Shown in pieces: positions 8,083-15,260 of a DNA stretch of 64,000 nucleotides (positions are counted from its first letter, which is position 1; each line of letters opens with the position of its first letter). Where the stretch lies: NCBI GenBank assembly GCA_025964775.1, contig JAOPYE010000028.1, positions 1 to 64,000 on the forward strand, read 5' to 3'. The notes under the pieces were generated by a model, which worked only from the letters and a program-made list of their open reading frames with translations, searched no databases and had not been told where the DNA came from. The DNA comes from Marmoricola sp. (GTDB taxonomy: Bacteria > Actinomycetota > Actinomycetes > Propionibacteriales > Nocardioidaceae). The position numbers and the translations under genes are program-made.

Positions 8083-9129
8083 TCACAGCGTCGCTTCAGC
8101 ACCCGATTCGCCCGGCCCGGACAGCACCTCGTCCGGGTCGGGCGCTTCTGCATCCGTGAGCACCTGCCAGCGCCGGCGCATCTGCATGACCCAGCGTCCG
8201 CCGGGTCCGCGCGCCGAACCAGCCACCTCGGTGCCGTCGAGCTCGGTCCCCGGGTTCTTGCTCGCGTGCACAGCAGCCTGGCTGATCGGCCGCAGGCCCT
8301 CGCCCCGGGTCGAGCGCGGTGCCTCCTCGGGGCCCAGGCCCAGGACGGCGAGCGCCGAGGGGAGCAGCACGCTGACCAGCGAGGCGTAGCCGGTGGCTGA
8401 GGGGTGGAAGCGATCCGGGCCGAAGAGGAGGGCCGGCGCAGCGTCGAACTCCGGCCCGAGGATCGAGCCGATCGACACCGACCGGCCGCCGGCCTCGACG
8501 ACGGCGATCGTCTGTGCGGCGGCCAGCCGTCGTGACCACCGGCGGGCCACCTGGCGCAGCGGCTGCGGGATGGGTCGCACCGTGCCCAGGTCCGGACAGG
8601 TGCCCACGACCACGGCCACGTCGGCGTCCTCGAGGTGGCGCACCGCCTCGCCGAGGTAGCGCACCGACTCCGAGGGCAGCATCCGGTGGGTGACGTCGTT
8701 CGCGCCGATCAGGATGACGGCGAGGTCCGGCTCGGTCGGGATCGCGGCGCGGACCTGGCCGACCAGGTCGCTCGACTTCGCGCCCGAGACGCAGAAGGCG
8801 TCGAGGTGGACGCGGCGGTTCGCGCGCGCGGCCAGGCCCGAGCCGAGGACTGCACCGGGCGTCTGCTCCACGAACTCGACGCCGTACCCGGCGGCACTGG
8901 AGTCGCCGAGCAGGGCGATCTTGATCGCTGGCCCGGGCCGACCGCGGCCGTACCAGCCGGTCGCATCCGGGACGCGACCGTCGATGCGGCCGATGGCCTT
9001 GCGGGCAACCGTCGCCTCGGCGCGCAGGACGCCGTACAGGGAGGCGCCGAGGAGAGAGAGACCTCCGCCGCCATAGACGGCCGCCGAGGCCAGCTTGCGT
9101 GCTGCTGCTGCGCGTCCCACGTCGGCCAT
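8083..9129 (-). CDS. SGNH/GDSL-family hydrolase with N-terminal membrane anchor
   Basis: 348 aa. An uncleaved-looking hydrophobic N-terminus (about residues 15-35) is followed by an SGNH hydrolase: block I IALLGDSSAAGYG (Ser77), the block II Gly region near FCVSGAKSSDL, block III VILIGANDVTHR (Asn) and block V FGPDRFHPSATGY (Asp and His of the triad). It probably acts as an esterase or acyl hydrolase at the membrane. The last ~90 residues are a polar, acidic extension not needed for the fold. It converges on the Bax-inhibitor gene with no gap. Confidence 0.85.
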   Translation of the reverse strand: MADVGRAAAARKLASAAVYGGGGLSLLGASLYGVLRAEATVARKAIGRIDGRVPDATGWYGRGRPGPAIKIALLGDSSAAGYGVEFVEQTPGAVLGSGLAARANRRVHLDAFCVSGAKSSDLVGQVRAAIPTEPDLAVILIGANDVTHRMLPSESVRYLGEAVRHLEDADVAVVVGTCPDLGTVRPIPQPLRQVARRWSRRLAAAQTIAVVEAGGRSVSIGSILGPEFDAAPALLFGPDRFHPSATGYASLVSVLLPSALAVLGLGPEEAPRSTRGEGLRPISQAAVHASKNPGTELDGTEVAGSARGPGGRWVMQMRRRWQVLTDAEAPDPDEVLSGPGESGAEATL

Positions 9130-9178
9130 CCTAGGGAGGTCCTCACAGGTGCCTCCGAGTCGGGGGAGCCCGGGTGCC

Positions 9179-10471
9179 TCAGCGGGTGATCAGCACCTGG
9201 CTCAGCACGATCGGATGGTCCGAGATGTGTTCCGTCTTCGGCGTCGTGTCGGTCGTGTAGCTCTGGAACTGCGCCGGGCCCGCCATGAAGATCCAGTCGA
9301 TCCACGGGTTGACCGGAACCGTGCAGCTCGTCGCGGTGCTCGGCACGACCGTGTTGCCGGCGATCATCAGCCCGCCTGCCGTGACCGGGCAGTAGGCGTT
9401 CGCCCGGTCGTTGAAGTCGCCGGTGAAGAAAACCGGCCGGCCGGTCTTCAGCAGCGCGGTCACCTCGGCCCGCTCGATCACGATCGCCTTGGCGCGCCAC
9501 GCCGACTGGTCGCCGTACGGCTGGATGGAGGCGGGGTTGTGCACGTTCATGAAGTACGCCGTCAGACCGGTGGCACGCTGCCGCAGCTGGACCACCGGCA
9601 TCTGCCGGATCCCCCCGTTGAAGTAGGGGATCGGCATGGTGGTGGCGCTGACGAACTCGAACTTCGAGTTGCGCCAGATGATCGAGTTGTCGCTGTCCCC
9701 GGTGGTGCCTGTCGGCCAGATCCCGTAGGCGTTGTTGGTGTCGGCGACGAACACCGCCCGCTGCGGCTGCTGGAACTCCTGCAGCCCGGCCACGTCGACA
9801 CCGAACGCGTTCAGCATGGACACCTGGCTCGGGGTGCGGACCGTGTAGCTCGCGTAGTTCGTGTTGTTCACCGTGTGACTGGCGCCGAGGGTGTTGAAGC
9901 TGGCCAGCTTGAAGCTCGAGTTGCCCTGCGCGAACCAGGTGTTCGGGACCGGCTTGCCGACGAAGTAGCGCAGCCAGCTGATCGGCGAGACCCGGGTCGC
10001 GGACGGTCCGCGGGTGACCGCGAAGTAGAGGGAGCAGGACGTGGCGATGCCCTGCCTGCCGACGGTGCCGATCTGCTGACCGGCCTGGACCCACTGGCCG
10101 CTCCTGATGGTGGCCGAGCGCATGTAGCCGTACCAGGTGCTGGTCCGGTTCGGACTGGTCAGGATGTGGACGAGGTGGGCGCCACCGGTCCTCGACGAGC
10201 TCACGTACGCCGTGCCGGGCGTCGCGGCCCGGACCACACTCCGGCAGGGTGTCCTGATCACGACACCCGGGCGGCCGTAGACACGCTCGGCCACGGCCCT
10301 GGTTCGTGTCAGTGGGTAGGTCACCGTCGAAGTGCTGGGCTGGGTGGTGGCCGCGGCGTCGAGCTGCACCGCCAGAGGTGTTGCGCCGCCAGCCGTCACC
10401 ACGGCGGGGACCGCGACGAGACCGATCGCGAGGACGCCACCGAGCGCTCGGGACAGGCGGGGGAAGGTCAT
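9179..10471 (-). CDS. secreted protein: degenerate M23/LytM-like domain fused to an endonuclease/exonuclease/phosphatase domain
   Basis: 430 aa from ATG 10471, preceded by CCAGGAG. A signal peptide occupies about residues 1-33. The N-terminal domain (about 60-185) follows the M23 pattern (GAHLVHI, WYGYMRSATIRSGQWVQAG, QQIGTVG), but the HxHFEV end reads SLYFAV, so zinc ligands are missing. The C-terminal domain (about 195-430) has endonuclease/exonuclease/phosphatase motifs: FKLASFNTLG (Asn), VAGLQEF (metal Glu), FTGDFNDR (D, N) and the final HISDHPIVL (Asp-His). The likely role is an extracellular nuclease or phosphoesterase with a wall- or ligand-binding N-domain. It is divergent from the cystathionine synthase gene. 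Confidence 0.8.
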   Translation of the reverse strand: MTFPRLSRALGGVLAIGLVAVPAVVTAGGATPLAVQLDAAATTQPSTSTVTYPLTRTRAVAERVYGRPGVVIRTPCRSVVRAATPGTAYVSSSRTGGAHLVHILTSPNRTSTWYGYMRSATIRSGQWVQAGQQIGTVGRQGIATSCSLYFAVTRGPSATRVSPISWLRYFVGKPVPNTWFAQGNSSFKLASFNTLGASHTVNNTNYASYTVRTPSQVSMLNAFGVDVAGLQEFQQPQRAVFVADTNNAYGIWPTGTTGDSDNSIIWRNSKFEFVSATTMPIPYFNGGIRQMPVVQLRQRATGLTAYFMNVHNPASIQPYGDQSAWRAKAIVIERAEVTALLKTGRPVFFTGDFNDRANAYCPVTAGGLMIAGNTVVPSTATSCTVPVNPWIDWIFMAGPAQFQSYTTDTTPKTEHISDHPIVLSQVLITR

Positions 10472-10592
10472 CGGGGCTCCTGGTCGGTGACGGGCGGGGA
10501 AACCCAGTCCATTCCGCATTATGGCCCAAATCCGCCACGAATTGGGGCCCGTGTGCAAAAAAGATACTCAAGTGGCGTGTTGGTTCTTGCAA

Positions 10593-10608
10593 ATGACAGC
10601 GGTGTCAT
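10593..10608. promoter_or_regulatory. perfect palindrome, candidate operator upstream of cystathionine beta-synthase
   Basis: ATGACA-GCGG-TGTCAT is a perfect 6+4+6 palindrome in the 199-nt region between the divergent EEP-domain gene and the cystathionine synthase gene. No cognate regulator can be named. Confidence 0.4.
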
Positions 10609-10657
10609 ACTCACGAGGGCAGAGGACCTCCCTTCTTCAGGTCGGCAGGCGGCCCAC

Positions 10658-10663
10658 TATCTT
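10658..10663 (+). promoter_or_regulatory. candidate -10 box for a leaderless cystathionine beta-synthase transcript
   Basis: TATCTT fits a TANNNT-type -10 element and ends 7 nt before the ATG at 10671, so transcription would start at or next to the start codon. No Shine-Dalgarno sequence is visible upstream of the ATG, which agrees with leaderless translation. The -35 match is weak. Confidence 0.4.
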
Positions 10664-10670
10664 GAGTCGT

Positions 10671-12059
10671 ATGGACTATGCGAACTCGCTCCTCGACCTG
10701 ATCGGCAACACCCCGCTGGTCAAGCTCGACCGCACCTTGCGTGAACCAGGGAGCGCGGCGGGCGGCGCCGGTCCGCTCGTGCTCGCGAAGGTCGAGTACC
10801 TGAACCCCGGCGGCTCGGTGAAGGACCGGATCGCCCGCCGGATGATCGATGCCGCCGAGGCCTCCGGGGCGCTCCAGCCCGGCGGCACGATCGTCGAGCC
10901 GACCTCGGGCAACACCGGTGTCGGGCTGGCACTGGTCGCGCAGCAGCGCGGCTACAAGTGCGTCTTCGTCTGTCCCGACAAGGTCAGTGAGGACAAGCGC
11001 AACGTCCTCAAGGCGTACGGCGCCGAGGTCGTCGTGTGCCCGACCGCGGTGGCACCCGAGCACCCGGACAGCTACTACAACGTCTCGGACCGGCTCTCGA
11101 CGCAACCGGGCGCCTGGAAGCCCGATCAGTACTCCAACCCGAACAACCCGCTCTCGCACTACGAGGACACCGGTCCGGAGATCTGGCGCCAGACCGAAGG
11201 CCGGATCACCCATTTCGTCTGCGGTATGGGTACCGGTGGAACGATCAGTGGCGTCGGCCGGTTCCTCAAGGAGCAGAACCCGGCGATCCAGGTGGTCGGC
11301 GCCGATCCGGCGGGCTCCGTCTACTCCGGCGGTACCGGCCGCCCGTACCTCGTCGAAGGCGTGGGGGAGGACTTCTGGCCGGAAACCTACGACCGGACCG
11401 TGGCGGACCGCGTCATCGAGGTCTCCGATGCCGACTCGTTCGCGATGACGCGCCGGCTCGCCCGGGAGGAGGGACTGCTCGTCGGGGGTTCCTCGGGGAT
11501 GGCGGCGTTCGCCGCCGCCCAGCTCGCCGCGGAGATCGACGACCCTGACGCGGTGATCGTGGTGCTGCTGCCCGACTCCGGTCGTGGCTACCTGACCAAG
11601 GTCTTCAACGACGACTGGCTCGCGCAGTACGGGTTCCTCGCGGCCCAGGACGACCAGACCGTCGGAGAGGTGCTGCGGGGCAAGACCGGCAGCATGCCCG
11701 ACCTGGTGCACACCCACCCGACCGAGACCGTGGCCGAGGCGATCGCGATCCTCAAGGAGTACGGCGTCTCGCAGATGCCGGTCGTCCGCGCCGAGCCGCC
11801 GGTGATGGCGGCCGAGGTCGCCGGGTCGGTCTCGGAGCGGGCCCTGCTCGACGCCTTGTTCGTCGGTCACGCGAAGCTCGCCGAGCAGGTCGAGGCGCAC
11901 ATGAGCCCGGCGCTGCCGACCATCGGTGCCTCCGCGGGCGTCGCCGAGGCGATCGCCGCGCTGGGTGATGCGGACGCACTTCTGGTCCAAGATGACGGGC
12001 GTCCGGTGGGCGTTCTTACGCGGGCGGATCTCCTCAGTTTCCTTGCGGCGTTCCGTTAG
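10671..12059 (+). CDS. cbs: cystathionine beta-synthase
   Basis: 462 aa. PLP-dependent enzyme joining homocysteine and serine into cystathionine (reverse transsulfuration); an O-acetylserine sulfhydrylase role is a possible alternative. The catalytic core (about 1-330) has the PLP lysine K51 in NPGGSVKDR, the TSGNTG substrate loop and the GTGGTISG phosphate-binding loop. The C-terminus (about 335-462) holds a pair of CBS domains ending GRPVGVLTRADLLSFL, the usual regulatory module. The ATG at 10671 starts the conserved MDYANSLLDLIGNTPLVKL; an in-frame upstream extension has no family support. The downstream transsulfuration partner metB lies at 55.4 kb in this window. Confidence 0.92.
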   Translation: MDYANSLLDLIGNTPLVKLDRTLREPGSAAGGAGPLVLAKVEYLNPGGSVKDRIARRMIDAAEASGALQPGGTIVEPTSGNTGVGLALVAQQRGYKCVFVCPDKVSEDKRNVLKAYGAEVVVCPTAVAPEHPDSYYNVSDRLSTQPGAWKPDQYSNPNNPLSHYEDTGPEIWRQTEGRITHFVCGMGTGGTISGVGRFLKEQNPAIQVVGADPAGSVYSGGTGRPYLVEGVGEDFWPETYDRTVADRVIEVSDADSFAMTRRLAREEGLLVGGSSGMAAFAAAQLAAEIDDPDAVIVVLLPDSGRGYLTKVFNDDWLAQYGFLAAQDDQTVGEVLRGKTGSMPDLVHTHPTETVAEAIAILKEYGVSQMPVVRAEPPVMAAEVAGSVSERALLDALFVGHAKLAEQVEAHMSPALPTIGASAGVAEAIAALGDADALLVQDDGRPVGVLTRADLLSFLAAFR

Positions 12060-12178
12060 TGGAACAACCACCTCTGGTCTAAAGTGTGGGCACGGTCGCG
12101 GTATCCGTACCCCACATGGATGCGGCCGAGATCCGCTGGGGTGCAGCGCCGGCCTCTGGCCAGGTGCACAGCGGGTCA

Positions 12179-12215
12179 GGTGGCGGGGTGATCCTGGGAG
12201 GGGTACCCCGCCACC
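12179..12215 (+). terminator. strong hairpin in the YigZ leader (terminator or attenuator)
   Basis: GGTGGCGGGGT (12179-12189) pairs perfectly with ACCCCGCCACC (12205-12215) around a 15-nt loop. It lies 120 nt after the cystathionine synthase stop and 30 nt before the next start. No T-run follows, so either intrinsic termination of cbs or an RNA structure in the downstream leader is possible. Confidence 0.45.
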
Positions 12216-12244
12216 GCCCTCAAACCTCGGGAGGGGCGGGACAG

Positions 12245-12877
12245 TTGAGTTACCTCACGATCGCCGGTGACGGCGAGGCCGAGATCGAGGTTTCCCGCTC
12301 GCGCTTCCGCTGCGCCCTGGTGCGCGTCGATGACGAGATGTCCGCGCGCAGCGTGATCGAGCAGGCGCGCAAGGAGCACTGGAACGCCCGGCACCACTGC
12401 TCGGCGTTCATCCTCGGTCCGGAGCGCTCGATCGAGCGTGCCAGCGACGACGGCGAGCCGCCGGGCACGGGCGGGGCGCCGATGCTCGAGGTCCTGCGCG
12501 GGCGCGAGGTCAGCGACGTGGTGGCCGTGGTGACCCGCTGGTTCGGCGGCACCCTGCTCGGCACCGGGGGTCTGACCCGCGCGTACGCCGACGCCGTCCG
12601 CGCGGCCTTCGAGAGCACCTCGCTGATCGAACGGGTCGAGCAGGAGCTGTGTGACGTGACGGTCGAGCTCTCGGCTGCCGGACGGCTCGAGCACGAGCTG
12701 CGCTCACGCGGCGCCAAGGTCCTGCGCATCGACTACACCGACGTCGCCACCCTCGAGCTCGCGGTGCCGCTGATCGCGGTCGGGGTGACCGAGGAGATCG
12801 TCGCCGAGCTGACCGAGGGATCGGCCGGCCTGTTCCGCCGTGGCCGACGTTGGGTGGACGCGCCCGTCAGCTCGTGA
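12245..12877 (+). CDS. YigZ/IMPACT family protein
   Basis: 210 aa, the usual length for YigZ. The N-terminal UPF0029/IMPACT domain (about 1-120) has the signatures FRCALVRVDDEMSA, HHCSAFIL, ASDDGEPPGTGGAPML and VVAVVTRWFGGTLLGTGGL. The C-terminal DUF1949-type ferredoxin-like domain follows. The family is linked to translation control (IMPACT/GCN1 homologues), but the bacterial role is unsettled. I place the start at TTG 12245 because GGGAGGGG lies 8 nt upstream and the conserved sequence begins SYLTIAGDGEAEIE; an upstream extension would run through the hairpin. The 3' end overlaps the convergent gene by 11 nt. Confidence 0.82.
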   Translation: MSYLTIAGDGEAEIEVSRSRFRCALVRVDDEMSARSVIEQARKEHWNARHHCSAFILGPERSIERASDDGEPPGTGGAPMLEVLRGREVSDVVAVVTRWFGGTLLGTGGLTRAYADAVRAAFESTSLIERVEQELCDVTVELSAAGRLEHELRSRGAKVLRIDYTDVATLELAVPLIAVGVTEEIVAELTEGSAGLFRRGRRWVDAPVSS

Positions 12878-13322
12878 GGCGTCCCTCGCGACGGGCCCTG
12901 CGGATCGCCAGTGCTGCGAACACGAGGGCGGCGACGGTCGCGATCGCCTGGGCCCACGCGGTGTGCGTCTTGTCGGGGTACCAGGCCGGCTCGTACATCG
13001 GTGGCAGGGGACCGACGGATCCGAGATCGACGTACCGGTAGACCAGCAACGCCACGAGCCCGCCGCCGGCCACCGCAGCTGCCGCCAGCGCGACGATCGG
13101 CTTGCCGAGGACGAGGATGGCCACGGCGGCGATCACGGCGGCGACCGCCTCGATCCGGAACAGGTCGCCCTGACTGATGGTGCTCGACCTGATGCCGTCG
13201 TACGCGGGGGCGAGCCGGAAGTGGACCCTCGCGTCGACGGCGAGTCCGGCGGCCGTGATCAGCCGAAGTGCCGTCGCGAGCGAGAGCAGGCCGGTGAGGC
13301 GGGACGGCGCGTGATCGCTCAT
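12867..13322 (-). CDS. four-helix integral membrane protein, unknown function
   Basis: 151 aa with four predicted membrane helices at about residues 12-30, 55-72, 75-95 and 122-140. A conserved-looking acidic/aromatic loop (VHFRLAPAYDGIRSSTISQGDLFRIEA) lies between helices 1 and 2, and PMYEPAWYPDKTHT between 3 and 4. This is typical of uncharacterised actinobacterial membrane proteins of the DoxX/DUF4383-like size class, but I cannot assign a family. The ATG at 13322 gives a compact N-terminus. It is divergent from the DMT transporter gene. Confidence 0.6.
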   Translation of the reverse strand: MSDHAPSRLTGLLSLATALRLITAAGLAVDARVHFRLAPAYDGIRSSTISQGDLFRIEAVAAVIAAVAILVLGKPIVALAAAAVAGGGLVALLVYRYVDLGSVGPLPPMYEPAWYPDKTHTAWAQAIATVAALVFAALAIRRARREGRLTS

Positions 13323-13406
13323 GGCAGTGGTTCGCTGCGGCGACACCTCGCGGATTGGACGCCGCGCCGACGTGTGTGAGCTGAGCCGGGCTGCGACAGT
13401 GCAGGC

Positions 13407-14234
13407 ATGCTTCCCGGTCTCCTCAGTGCGTTCGGCGCTGCGCTCGTGTACGGCGCCGGCACGGTCCTGCAGGCCGTCGGAGTACGACGTGCGGCTGACG
13501 CGGTCGGCGAGACGTGGTGGCCCCGGCTGTGGGCGGGCCGCCTCTACGTGCTCGGGCTGGCGCTCGACGCGCTCGGGTTCTTCGCCTCGATCGCCGCGCT
13601 GCGCACCCTGCCGCTGTTCGTCGTGGAGTCCGCGATCGCGTCGAGCGTCGCGGTGACGGCCGTCCTGGCGGTGGTGTTCCTCGGCGATCGACTGGGTCGT
13701 CGTGAGGTGGTGGCGCTGATCGCGGTCGCCGCCGGCCTGGTCGCGCTGGCCCTGAGTGCCCGCGAAGGGGGCGGTGTCCCGCTGTCCGGCCCGGCTCCGT
13801 GGCTCCTGCTCGGCGCTGCTGCCGCGGTGCTGGTCCTCAGCGTCCTTGCGGCTCGAGGGGGAGGGGCGAACGGGAACCTTCTCGCCGTGTGCGCCGGCCT
13901 GGGGTTCGCCGGCGTCGGTGTGGCGGCGCGTGTGGTGGTGGTTCCGCACGCCGTCTGGCGGCTGGTCCTCGACCCGGTGCCCTGGGGGCTGCTGGTGTTC
14001 GCCCTGACCTCGATGGTCGCCTACGGGATGGCGCTGCAGCACTCGCCGGTGACGACGGTGGCGGCGATCACTGTCACGGTCGAGACGATCGTCCCGGCCA
14101 CGATCGGGCTGGTCTGGCTCGGCGACCGGGTCCTGCCGGGCGCCGAGCCGTTCGCAGCGTTGGGCTTCGTCCTCACCCTCGGCGGGTGCGTGCTGGTCGC
14201 CCGGCATTCCGCTGACGGCGCCGAGGTCAGGTGA
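13407..14234 (+). CDS. DMT-superfamily (EamA-like) transporter
   Basis: 275 aa with nine to ten hydrophobic helices in two internally similar halves. The first half contains VESAIASSVAVTAVLAVVFLGDRLGRREVVALIAV and the second VTTVAAITVTVETIVPATIGLVWLGDRVLPG. The repeated hydrophobic-LGDR pattern near the end of each half is the EamA hallmark. It is a probable small-metabolite exporter or importer with no substrate evident. Its stop codon abuts that of the convergent YciI-like gene. Confidence 0.78.
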   Translation: MLPGLLSAFGAALVYGAGTVLQAVGVRRAADAVGETWWPRLWAGRLYVLGLALDALGFFASIAALRTLPLFVVESAIASSVAVTAVLAVVFLGDRLGRREVVALIAVAAGLVALALSAREGGGVPLSGPAPWLLLGAAAAVLVLSVLAARGGGANGNLLAVCAGLGFAGVGVAARVVVVPHAVWRLVLDPVPWGLLVFALTSMVAYGMALQHSPVTTVAAITVTVETIVPATIGLVWLGDRVLPGAEPFAALGFVLTLGGCVLVARHSADGAEVR

Positions 14235-14588
14235 TCAGAGCTGCCGCGGGACCTGGAAGCGATGCACCTGCTGCGGCCACCCGCAGGCCACCGCGATCTT
14301 CCCGGCCCACAGGCGCGCTGCTTCCTCGTCGGCGACGTCCACGACGGCGAACCCGCCGAGGTGCTCCTTGGTCTCGACGTACGGACCGTCGGTGAACACC
14401 GGCGTGCCGCTCGAGGCATCGACGCTGAACAGCGGCGCGGTGTCGTCCAGGCCACCGGTGAAGATGAGGACGCCAGCGGCCTTCATCTCCGCGATCAACG
14501 GCCTGAGCGTCCTGGACTTCTCGCGGATCTCCTCGTCGGTGTGCTCTGGCACCCACTCGTCGTTGAAGGCGATCAGGTACTCGGTCAT
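14235..14588 (-). CDS. YciI-like (YCII-related) family protein
   Basis: 117 aa. It has the YCII/DGPF fold pattern: MTEYLIAFNDEW at the start, LIFTGGLDD, then FTDGPYVETKEHLGGFAVVDV, the family signature. The C-terminus reads VACGWPQQVHRFQV. Proteins of this group are small dimeric alpha/beta barrels, often next to ECF sigma factors, with no firm activity. Here there is no sigma factor beside it. The neighbouring minus-strand genes of the catabolic island begin 100 nt upstream, so it might lie at the end of that transcript. Confidence 0.8.
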   Translation of the reverse strand: MTEYLIAFNDEWVPEHTDEEIREKSRTLRPLIAEMKAAGVLIFTGGLDDTAPLFSVDASSGTPVFTDGPYVETKEHLGGFAVVDVADEEAARLWAGKIAVACGWPQQVHRFQVPRQL

Positions 14589-14687
14589 GTCTCCTCCTCG
14601 GTCGGCAGGGCCGCTGCGGCCCCGTCCATCCTGTCAACGAACGGTCCCGGCCCGATACGACAGGCCAACGGCCCCGCACGGCTCAGA

Positions 14688-15260
14688 TTATTCTGCGACC
14701 CAGGAGTCGTCCGTGCCGTCCGGCGAGGGCGGAGTCGGCGCGAGCGGCACACCGGGCAGGGTGTGGTGCACCTGCCAGCCGTTCCCGGACCGGGACCAGG
14801 CCGTCGCAGTGAACGGGCCCCCGCCGACACGGTCGTCGTTCACCGTGATCGCGTAGTCCCCGGCCCGCACCAGGCGGTTCGTCCCCCGACGCAGCGCCCA
14901 CAGCGGCTCCGCGCTTCCCGGAAGCCGGATCCAGCGCTCGACGTAGGCGGTCGTCGAGCCGTCCAGGTCAACGAAGGTCCCGGACTCGAGGAGGTCCTCG
15001 CCGTCCCAGGTCGTCGTACCGACGTCCACGCCGTCGAAGTGCTCGAGGTCGACGTGCCGCGTCCAGGTCAGGGCCGATCCGTCCCAGGTGGTCACTCCCG
15101 CGAAACCCGTCACCGGTCCCGTGGGTGCGACCGGAACGCGCAGGTCCGCATGCCGGAGGGGCGCCTGAAGCCACCAGACCACGGCGTCCTCAACCAGCGG
15201 GCGGCCGTCGAAGCCGATGCCGCCCCGGACCCAACCGCCGGTGAACTCGGCCGGGATCAT
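14688..15260 (-). CDS. unrecognised small protein, last gene of the importer/oxygenase operon
   Basis: 190 aa, Trp-rich, apparently all-beta, without signal peptide or membrane helix. It opens with EFTGGWVRGGIGFDG, then VWWLQAPLRHADLRVP, and repeats of W-x-R-x-V/I strands follow (LTWTRHVDLEHF, YVERWIRLPG). The WLQ-xxx-DLRVP signature reminded me of HRI1-type beta-barrel proteins, a weak resemblance only. Its ATG overlaps the stop of the oxygenase gene (ATGA), so the two are translated together. It may be a binding or chaperone partner in the same pathway, or a hydratase-like barrel; this is inference. Confidence 0.65.
   Translation of the reverse strand: MIPAEFTGGWVRGGIGFDGRPLVEDAVVWWLQAPLRHADLRVPVAPTGPVTGFAGVTTWDGSALTWTRHVDLEHFDGVDVGTTTWDGEDLLESGTFVDLDGSTTAYVERWIRLPGSAEPLWALRRGTNRLVRAGDYAITVNDDRVGGGPFTATAWSRSGNGWQVHHTLPGVPLAPTPPSPDGTDDSWVAE

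Noticed and set aside
8709..10592. Long minus-strand frame across the SGNH and EEP genes
   Set aside because: It is a shifted reading of the two real genes, without motifs of its own.
10593..10608. Fourth TetR-type operator upstream of cbs
   Set aside because: Its arms are TGACA-N4-TGTCA, the reverse arrangement of TGTC-N4-GACA, and the GGTA extension is missing.
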